A DNA stretch of 64,000 bases. Origin: Dactylellina haptotyla (lineage: Eukaryota; Ascomycota; Orbiliomycetes; Orbiliales; Orbiliaceae). Location: contig CM062386.1 of NCBI GenBank assembly GCA_031310005.1, positions 2,542,001 to 2,606,000 on the forward strand, read 5' to 3'. Below the pieces are notes generated by a model, which searched no databases, was not told where the DNA came from, and saw nothing but the letters and a program-made list of their open reading frames with translations. The position numbers and the translations under genes are program-made. Below, in pieces: positions 54,917-64,000 of this stretch. Each line of letters opens with the position of its first letter. Position 1 is the first letter of the stretch.

Positions 54917-55491
54917 TATTATAAATTATTAATTATATATTTGATTATTCTATATTAAATTTTTATATACGCTATTTAAATTAAAACATATAAAATATAG
55001 GTATATAATATATTTATATAATTTATATATAAAAAAAATGATTGTTAAAAATAGAATTATTAAATTTTTGTTTTTAAAAATATTTGTTTTTTAAAAAAAA
55101 TTAATTATATAATTTTTTAAAAAATTTGGTAAAAATTACTATATTCGAAGATGCTTAATGATTATTATTAAATATTGAATATAATAATATATTTATATTA
55201 TTTAATATTTATTATTAAATATTAAGTATTAAAGAATAGTATGTATGAATTTTATGTATTTAAGATTATTTTTAGGATTGATGATAGTAAATTTTTTATT
55301 GGTTAACACTATTAAATAATATAATTTTTAATAATTTATTTATTTGTTTTATTATTATATATTTTATATATAATTTTAGTTATTTTGTAAATATATATTT
55401 TCCTAAATTAAAACCCAATAATTAGAGTTAAAAATCTAGTTTAGTGAAGATAGTTTACTTTGGTACTTTTGTACTGGGGAGAAGTGTAACA
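54917..55491 (+). repeat. 3' LTR of element E
   Basis: Its first 60 bp are converted, while its last 60 keep G+C (TACTGGGGAGAAGTGTAACA). It pairs with the 5' LTR over the full length. Confidence 0.92.
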
Positions 55492-55496
55492 CCTTT

Positions 55497-56160
55497 TTTT
55501 TCTTTTTTATTATATTTATTAATTTTTGGTATTTTTATAGTTTTTGGAAAGGGGCTTTATAAAGGGATGAATAGAAGTATGGTGGTAAATTTTTTTGGGG
55601 TGTGAGGGTTTGGGGTGTGAGGGTTGTATATAAAGTAGAAATTAGGGTAGAGGAAGATTGGGTAGAGGAAAAATGGATAGAAAATGATTAAATAAAAATA
55701 GAATTAGATGTTGATTTTAATGTTGTATTAGAGGAGTTAGAATTTGGATATAAGAAAAGTAAGAATATATTATTATTTGTTTTATGTGGTTAATTATATT
55801 AATAAAAGGATTAGGTAATGGTAAATAATTAAGAAATAATAAATAATTAAAAAATAGTGGATAATTAAAATGTTGAATAATTATGGTGAGTATGTTTTTT
55901 TTTTTAATTAATAAATAGTTTTTTTTATTATTCAAATTTTTGATTAAATTTTGATGAATAATAGGTTTAGCCAATTTGGCTTTATTTTGAGATAAAACAT
56001 TTTTAATTAATAAGACTTCTTTTAAGTGTAAAGTAGATTAAAAATTAAAAACTTGGCATATAACTATATCAGTCTTTAAATTTTTGAAGATATGCTTGGA
56101 TGTAATTTGGATAAAAACATAGTTTAAAATAAAATTTTCTAAGATAAGCCGGGCTTTTCT
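55497..56160 (-). other. Low-conversion island with short in-phase repeats
   Basis: G+C is clearly higher than around it. Plus-strand repeats are GGGGTGTGAGGGTTT twice (55597-55626, 15-bp period), GGGTAGAGGAA twice (55645 and 55660, also 15 bp apart) and three 18-bp units around ATAATTAA (55821-55875). The minus strand is open for 85 codons (55974-55717), where the 18-bp units encode six-residue FNY/LNY-type repeats, and further on it is Pro/Thr/His-rich (NPHTPNPHTPKK). This resembles a gag-like or other low-complexity protein region of the gypsy element on the minus strand. No known domain is seen; a host gene fragment is not excluded. Confidence 0.35.
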
Positions 56161-57024
56161 TTTATAATTTATAAAATTATTTAAGAATTAAAAAGTAACT
56201 ATATGCTTTTAGTGGTAATTTAAAATTATAATTTACCTTATAGTTTATAAATTAAAATAAAATTTAATTTTATTCTAATCTTATTGAAATTATCTTTATA
56301 TTAATTTGTAAACTATATTACTTATTTAGTATAGCTTAGTTTTTTTATAATCAATATTATAATTTTAAAATTATATTAATTTTTAATTATAAGGATGGGA
56401 AAAATTTAATTATAAATTATAATTTGGTAATATATATTAATTATTTTATTTTTATATTTAAAATTAAAATAATTTTTAGTATATTCTTATATAAATTATT
56501 TATAGATAATATTTTATTAAATCAAAGAGTGTTTTTTGTTGGGGTTATAATTGTAGTGGTCGATAAATAAATTAAATTATAAAAAAATAAAGTATTTAAT
56601 AAATTTGGCTATTTTATAATAATTTAAAAAAAAGTTAAACTAAAACCAATTAAAATTTTTAAATAACTTGTTTAAATATTATAATTATAATATAAATAAA
56701 GTATTTAATCTAAAAAAAAAAAATTAATTAATAGATGTAAATATAAAGCTAATTGCTTATTTAAATAAAAATAATTAAATTTTTTTAGTAATTTGATGAT
56801 GGGGTTGCTTTATTTTAAGTCTAATAAATTAGTAGACTTACATATCAAAATTAAAAAAATTGATATTATTTTTTATATTTATTGGTTTTAAATTTTTTAA
56901 TGTAAGATTATGTGGGTACTTTTAGAAAACCCTTTTTTTTACAATATAAATAATTTTTATACTTTTATTAAATAATTTAAATTTTTAAATTTTTAATTTG
57001 GTAGGTTTAAAATTAACTTTAATA

Positions 57025-57073
57025 TTAGTAATGCTACGGTTATAATGTATATTGTTCAAATCTGCATTACTAA
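57025..57073. repeat. 10-bp perfect inverted repeat in a G+C-bearing island
   Basis: TTAGTAATGC (57025-57034) and GCATTACTAA (57064-57073) flank a 29-base loop. The island continues to 57190 with repeated AGTAATAAT/GGTAATAA words. It could be a small hairpin, part of an LTR or a transposon end. Its function is unknown. Confidence 0.6.
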
Positions 57074-58379
57074 GAGGGTACTAAACCGAATATACTTAAA
57101 TAGTAGTAATAATATTAAGTACTGAGTAAGTTGGTAATATAAGGGTAATAATACAGTGCAGTTTATAATTTTTTTAAATAAATAAGTTAATTAGATGGAC
57201 TACAGTTTTAGCTAATTATTTAATAATAATTTATATAATATAGTATAAGGTTTTATTAAATAAATAAAAAAGGATAAAGATAAATTATAAATATTTATAA
57301 TATATATAAAAGTTAAATAAAAGTATTGTAACCAGATTAGCTTTATATAAAAAAAATAGGGGGAAATATAAAATAAGAAAAAATCAAATTTAACATATTT
57401 ATTCATAAGCTTTAATAAATTCTTTTATATTTTCTAAATCATCTTTATTAATTTAGATATTATACTCAGGGTTTTAATTTTTTTAATAAATTAAATATTT
57501 AATAAACAATTTTAATAATTTTATATTAATAGCTAGGTGGCTTTAGGATTATATTATTTTTTTATTAATAATAATTTTTATTTCCTATTTTTATTTATTA
57601 TTAATAATTACAATATTTATATTAAAATTTTATTTATAATTACCAAGTAGGACTAATTCTAGATAAATTATAAAAATTATAGAATAGATTTTAATATTTT
57701 CAAACAACTTTAATTAAAATATATTATTCTTATTTAATCTTTTTATAATTTTAAATAATTTATAATATTGGAGATTAAGCTTAGCTTTACAAACTAATAA
57801 TAAAATATAGTTTTTATATAGTAAGAAATAGGCTTATTCAAAGAAGAAATTAAATTTAATCCTTTTATTATTAGTATAATTTTTGATTATCTAAATGGCC
57901 AATTAAACAACATTATTTATATTATATTAGTAGATAAATCTCTATTTAGCTAATTAATTAAAATTAATAGAAAAAATCTAAAAAGAATTTAAATATAACC
58001 TTACCATTTTTATTAATAATTTTAATTACAATAATAAAATAAATTAATTAGTTTTTATATATAATTTTACTAAATATTTTATTAATAATTCTATTCTTAA
58101 AATCTATAATACATTTTTTGATTTTTAATAACTCCTTTATTTAATCACTTTAATTAACATCTATGAAATAGTAAAATACAATTTTTACTTTTTAATTTAT
58201 TTATTCTACTTAACTATTAACTAAAAAGTAGAAAGCGATAATAAATAATAAGTAAGTATTAATCAAGGTTAGAAACCTAGTAAATAATTTAAATAATTAA
58301 TAAAAATTGTGATTTCCAATAATTATTTATAAGAATCCCTAAATTAAATAAATATATATATAGAAAGTTTAAGTTTATT

Positions 58380-58550
58380 AAAAAGTAATTTAATTTTTAT
58401 ATCCTAAGATAAGCTTTAGTACTTTAAAGGCTTTGTAGATAATTACTATCAAAATATTAAATAAATTGCTAATATTATAACCTAAGGCAAATAAAAGGTT
58501 AATAATTAAATCAATACAGAAAATCATAAAAAGCAACTCAAAAAAATATA
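58380..58550 (-). pseudogene. Integrase core relic of element G
   Basis: Minus-strand reading from about 58540 gives ELLFMIFCIDLIINLLFALG, then YNISNLFNILIVIIYKAFK. This follows the F-x-x-I-x-x-D-F-I-x-x-L-P...G-Y-D...V-x-D-K-F-T-K pattern around the first catalytic aspartates of gypsy integrases. Broken; used for orientation only. Confidence 0.6.
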
Positions 58551-59599
58551 TTATATATATTTTATTATAAAATTTATATTTAATAATTAAATTTTTTTAA
58601 CAGTTTAAACAATTAGTAATATATTTTTTAATAATTCAAATTTAATATTTTTAATAGATGTTTTCTAATCTCTAATATATATATTCTAATTTATAATGGT
58701 ATTAAATATTATAAGCCAGTTTTTAGAAGTATCTTCTGAATATTAGTATTTAAGATCTATAAATAATAAAAATTTTTTAAATAATTATTAAAATAAATAA
58801 GCTAATTGTTGTTTTAATTAAAATTTTTTGTTTAAGATAAAAAAAATAAATAGATAATATAAAAAATCTATTTTTTTTAATAGTTACATTTTTCTAAAAA
58901 TATTTAAAAATTTTCCATTATTAAATTAATAATATAATAATAAAAATTTAATTTTATAATCATTTACCATATATATATATATGTTATTATATGATAATTT
59001 ATTTTAAAGAGATCAAGTTTGGAAAAATCTTTATTAAATTAATATTTAAGTTTTAAAAAATATTTAATATAATTATATTTTGCCTTTTATAAATTATTAT
59101 TAATTTTAACTAAAATTATAATAAATAATTGATTTAATTATAATAATATATATTTATTTTATTTAGTGATATAATTTTTAATTTCTTTAATTAGACCAGA
59201 TCTTTGATAGTTTTATAATTTATAAATAAAATAATTTTTAATATTATTTTTATTTAACGTTATAATTTTTTTAATCTTCAAACCATATTTGAAAATTTAA
59301 AATTGGTAGGCTAATATTTAACTTTAACAATTATTAATTATTTAAAAAAGTAGATAGGTATTAATTTTAATAGATTAATAATAACAAAATTGATTTCTAT
59401 AAAGTTATTTACTTTCTTTTTATAGAATTAATAGGTAGTGATTTTATGTTTTTATTTATAACTATTATTTATATAAACATAAAAAGGTTTTTTTAAAATT
59501 AAAATAAATTATATAATTATTGAGATTAATTTTAATATTAATAAATATAATCTTTTATTTTTTATTAAATTAAAATTTTAAAATTAATAAAAATTATTT

Positions 59600-60250
59600 T
59601 TTATATAACCTTTTTAATAAATTTTTAATATAATAGTTTTTAAAATTTATAAAAACCATCCGTTGATATAAAAGGAATTAATATATTATTATACTATTCC
59701 ATTATATTAATAAATTATTTAAAATTAGATAAAATCTCTAATTTAAAATATTAATAATTGTTTTAGTATAGTTTTTTAATATTATAAAATTAAATTTATT
59801 AATAAGTTTATTTAATATTTTAATTGAATAATAGTTAATATAGTATTTATTAATTTTTAAAGTAATTTTTAGATTAAAAAGGATTTTAAATATTTTATCC
59901 AGGTATTTAATATATTAAGGGAAGATTATAGAGAATATAATATAATTATTTATATATACTATAATAAAATAATATCCACTAAAATGTTAAAACAATTAAT
60001 TTATAAATAATTAATTTTATTAATATTAGATGGATCTTTTGTATTTTATAGGGGCTATTAGGAATTATTTATATCTATAATATAATATTATAGTGATATA
60101 GTACTTATAATTTTTCTAATCATTCTTTAATAATATAATATAATTTAATTTAAAATTGATAATTATTTATAATTAATTACTTTACTAATTAATTTATTTT
60201 ATAAAGGTAAAAATACTTATCATCTAAGATTATTATATTTAATAATTTTA
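59600..60250 (-). pseudogene. Reverse-transcriptase relic of element G
   Basis: The minus strand carries a decayed catalytic-loop region (LVDIILLYS at about 59950) about 45-55 residues after an NTKDPSNI segment, and before a KLEI-like stretch. The spacing fits the fungal gypsy type (NSPAYVQRQ ... YVDDIVIFS ... LRFPKTL). Conversion makes single positions unreliable. Confidence 0.5.
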
Positions 60251-63200
60251 TATTAATTATTAAATAAGTTTTATAAATTAGACCAAAATTAAAATATATT
60301 ATAAAAATTTATAATATAGGGGATTTATTAGAATTAATTAATTATATATATCCAAGAATAATATTTTGATTAAAAATTTTATTAATTTTATTTTTATTTT
60401 TAGTATCTAGTATAAAAGGTACAATTTAAAATTTATTTTATCCTAATAATTAGTATGGATATCTAATTAGATTTAAATTTATAAACAATATTTATTATTA
60501 AATATTGATTTATAATGTAAATAATTATTTTAATATAATAATTTAATTTAAAATAATATTATTATTTTAATTAATGTTAATTTATAAATATAATAAAATA
60601 TTTTTAGTAGGAATTATAATACCATCTAGGATTAAATATAAGTAATTAAGGATATATTTATTATTAAGATAATTAAAATTATTATATTTATTAAAACTAA
60701 TATTTTTAAAATTAAAAAATAATTATTAATTTTAATTATTTTATTTAATAGGATAAAGTTGGTATTTTTATAAATAATAAAATTTTAATATTATAATTAT
60801 ATATTAAAATAATAGTTTTAAAAAATATTAATTATTATAATATAGTTTTAATTAATTTAAAATAATATAGCTAGAATAGTTATTTTATAAATTAATATAT
60901 CTTTATTTAGTTTAAATAAATAATTTTAAAAAAATTAAAAATTTTAACCAAATATATAAAAATATTAATAGTTTAGTATAGCTTAAAAATAATAAATTTA
61001 ATAAATTTAATAAGTATTATTTTAATTTTATAGTATTTAATAATTAAATCTTAAATAATTTAATTATTATAATAGTTTATAATCAAAATTTACTATTTAA
61101 AATTAATAATTATATTTTTATATATAAGATATTAATATTAAATAATATATTATATATTAAATAATTAAAAATTATAAATTATTTTTATATATTATATTTA
61201 ATACTATTTATAACTTAGAGATAAATAATAAAAATAATATATTTAAAAATATCTCTATTTTATTAATAAATTTATAAATTTATATTAATTTAATAAAAAT
61301 ATTATATTTGATTTTAGCGTTTAATATTTTAATTATAATTTTTAAAAAATTTTTATCAATTAATAAATAATTAAAACTATTATTTATATAAAATATAAAA
61401 TAGGTATTTTTAAATATAAAAAATATATAAATTTTAAAATATTTATAATTTTAAATATTTTTTTTTATATTAATCTAGATTTAAATTGGATGATAATAGA
61501 ATGATGCTTTTATTATAAATAGTGGTGGTATTAAAAAATATCTTAATTTTATTTTAATTAATTAGTAGAATAAGTAGGGGGGGAATTGGATAATAGGATA
61601 TAATATAGTAATATTTATATAATTTATTATTATTATATTTTTTATAATTATAGATAAGGCATAAAAAAATCTATCTTTTACAAAAAATAATTGATTTAGC
61701 AAGTATTTTATTAATAATATTTTTTAAAATATTAATATTTTTAATAAAAAAAATAATTTTTGGGAGATTGGAGAAAATAGGGAAAATATTGTTTTTATTA
61801 AATTTAATAACCTCAAAATTTAAAAAAAACTTTTTAATAAAAATGTTATTATTTTTAATAATATAAATATTTTTTTTTTTTTGATATTAATTATTTTAAT
61901 ATTATTGTTATTACCATTTTTATTATTTTTTTAAAAATTATAATTAATAACAAATATAAAATAATAATTACTAAAATTCTTAAATTATATTTTAAATTAA
62001 AAATATTTATTTTAAAAATCATTATATTATTATTCTTCCTTAATAAATATACCAATTGTTTAAAAATATAATTAATTTATTTTTAATTTTATATATTTCC
62101 TAGCCCAATAATCTATACTATTATAATTATTACACAGGTTAGTAAGGTTATAAATTTTATAAATCTTTTTATATATTAGTTTTAAATATTTTAATTTTAA
62201 TTTTTTACTAATTTTTATTATTAGCAATAAATTTTTAATAAACTTATATTTATTAAAAATAATAAAACTAATAAATTTAATATTCTTAATAAATTAATTT
62301 AAATATATTTTATTATTATAAAAATATAAAAACAAATATTTATTTTTATCTTTATCTTTTTATTTTTTTAATAATAATAATTTATTTATTTAGCTTTTCA
62401 ATATTAATAAAAATAGTAATAATTATTTATTTATATATCTTTAAATTATTAATAATAAATATTTATATAATTGATTAATAAAATCTAATATTAATTTAAA
62501 ATATTATAAATAATATCTACTATATCTTTTTTATTAATTTTGCTAATTATTTAAAATAATTTAATTTTATAATTAATATATTTTATAAAAAAATAATTTT
62601 ATTTTTAGATAAATTATTCTTTTATAGTTTTAAATTTTAAATTATAAATAATATTAATAAAATTATATTTTAGATATTATTTTTAAATATTTATAGAAAT
62701 TTCTATTTTATTCTTATTTATTTAAAATAAAAATAAATATTAAATAATAGTTTCACTTTTTAAATATAAGCAAAAAATAGCTTATATTTAGGTAAAAAAA
62801 TAATTATTGCAAATATTTATAATTATTTATATAAAATTATAAACTTTTTTAGGATTTAAGATACCTTTAAGTTTAAATTTACTAATTTATTCAACCTTAA
62901 AAAATAAAGTGGTTGAGGAAGTGATTTAGGTTTATATCTATTAAATAAAAATATTTAATAATATAATATTATTATTTAATATTATTTATTTTTAAATAAT
63001 TATTTGGGATATTAAATTTAACATCTAAATATTTTATTCATAAATATTACATATTATTTAATTATTTATTAATTTAATTAATGAAGAATTGTTAATTAAA
63101 GCACTACCAACTCTACCAATTTTACTAACACCATTATTAACTCTATTAATATTACCAACTTTACTTATATTAATAATAATTTTAATAATTTCATTAATAT

Positions 63201-63567
63201 TAAAAATCAATTAATCAAAATTAAAAAAGGTTTACTAATTATATAAAAAATAATATTAATTTTAAATTTTTTAATAATTATCAGTGGCTAGATAATATAA
63301 TTTAATAAGTAAGTAGAGCAAACTATTAAAATTTATGAATAATAAAGGATTAAAATTAATATTAATAATATTAATTAAATTAGAGTTATTAAAATTAATA
63401 ATTAAAAAAATTTTAATATTATAAAATCTTAATAATAATATAATTAATTAAATAATTAAAAGTAATAGCAAATATTTATGTTTATGGTGGTACTAAATTT
63501 TTTCAAAATTTTAAAAATATTAAATAATATAATCTATAAATAATAGAATTTTAATGGACTCAAAGTT

Positions 63568-64000
63568 TAATCATTAATTCCAAAAAATATATAATATTTT
63601 AATAATAATTAAAAAACTAATATTATAAAATAATAATTTTATTAAAATAATATATTAAATATAAAAAAATATTAATAATTAAGAAAGAAACTAAAAGAAA
63701 AAAGATGATTTAATTTGGTATAAAATAAAATAAATTAATTTTTAATTTTATAAAGAATTTCTTAAATAATTTATTTAATTATTTACAATTTTTATAATTT
63801 AATAATTTTAATATCTTTAGTAATAACTTTAGAGAATTATAATATAATAATTTTTAAAAATAAAAAATAAAAAATAATAAAAAGATTTTATAAAAAGTAA
63901 ATATAAAAGAGTATAAAAATTAAAAAATGATAAAATATATTTTATAAATTATAAATTTAAATTAAATAGTTAAAATTATAAATAAATCAACTCTTTTAAA
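63568..64000. other. AT-rich end of window, possible LTR of G
   Basis: By comparison with H, an LTR would be expected to begin near 63568, but the sequence shows no convincing match to the H-type LTR and no TG/CA border. It is A+T-rich and runs off the window. Confidence 0.3.

Larger units (their letters stand above)
46576..55491 (+). mobile_element. Ty3/gypsy chromovirus fossil E, full length
   Basis: LTRs at 46576-47146 (571 bp) and 54917-55491 (575 bp) lie inside a perfect 5-bp duplication CCTTT (46571-46575 and 55492-55496); total 8916 bp. Plus orientation is shown by a purine-rich tract before the 3' LTR and by a reverse-transcriptase relic (51390-51880) followed by integrase tail and chromodomain traces (53450-53870). 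Gag lies at about 47.6-49 kb; its identity is supported by a second copy at 6423-7134. About 1 kb of 3' untranslated sequence includes a less converted part (54225-54560). Complete in length, coding part broken throughout with dozens of lesions. Confidence 0.92.
56161..63567 (-). mobile_element. Ty3/gypsy fossil G
   Basis: Minus-strand element with, in order from high to low coordinates, gag-like sequence matching fossil H (about 61.8-63.56 kb), reverse transcriptase (about 59.6-60.25 kb) and integrase (about 58.38-58.55 kb). The motif style is that of the large fungal gypsy lineage whose protease resembles the one in D. The gag/LTR border is near 63567; no LTR pair could be delimited, and the 3' end may continue at 44930-46575 across element E. 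G+C islands occur at 56125-56160, 56525-56570 and 57000-57190. Broken throughout. Confidence 0.6.

Noticed and set aside
55597-55626. Telomere-like GGGGTGTGAGGGTTT repeat
   Set aside because: Only two units, not TTAGGG, internal in the window and with a 15-bp coding-like period.
57212-57406. 64-codon minus-strand frame, Tyr/Ile/Phe-rich
   Set aside because: Looks like chance translation of converted DNA; no motif or neighbour support.

Overview
This 64-kb window is extremely A+T-rich: by eye most lines hold only about 10-18% G+C. I see no convincing host gene, tRNA or rRNA. It looks like an AT-isochore of a filamentous ascomycete made by repeat-induced point mutation (RIP). The reasons are: relics of Ty3/gypsy, Copia-like, Tc1/mariner, pogo/Fot1-like, hAT and Helitron-like elements; decay in one direction (C to T and G to A) on both strands; and G+C surviving only in short islands. 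Species cannot be named. A (peri)centromeric position is possible but untested.

Layout. 1-3860: 3' part of a Ty3/gypsy chromovirus (A, + strand) with a Tc1/mariner element inserted (1772-3167). 3861-6422: unresolved AT-rich DNA ending in a 123-bp LTR. 6423-7134 and 17027-17933: two pieces of one copy of a second gypsy family (family E), now on opposite strands and each abutting a 141-bp Copia-like LTR (7135-7275 and 17934-18074); this points to a Copia insertion followed by an inversion. 7281-13490: decayed sequence including a gypsy-type protease trace. 13.5-17.0 kb: gypsy D (gag and protease). 18.3-20.8 kb: gypsy H (minus strand, gag plus LTR). 22.0-22.2 kb: an (ATT)55 microsatellite. 22946-25262: pogo/Fot1-like DNA transposon. 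27188-28635: hAT-like element with a perfect 8-bp target duplication.

29499-29736, 40589-40831 and 44680-44929: three short Helitron-like repeats. 29852-38490: full-length chromovirus B (minus strand; 501-bp LTRs, AATAT duplication), same family as A. 46576-55491: full-length chromovirus E (plus strand; 571/575-bp LTRs, CCTTT duplication). About 56.2-63.6 kb: gypsy G (minus strand) with integrase, reverse-transcriptase and gag relics.

No gene network operates here; the window is a nest of dead elements. The most interesting pattern is that the outer tens of bases of nearly every element keep G+C while the interior, including the inner ends of the LTRs, is almost fully converted. LTR elements are treated as fossils and their individual lesions are not listed. 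All coordinates and similarities come from reading by eye; no alignment program or database was used.
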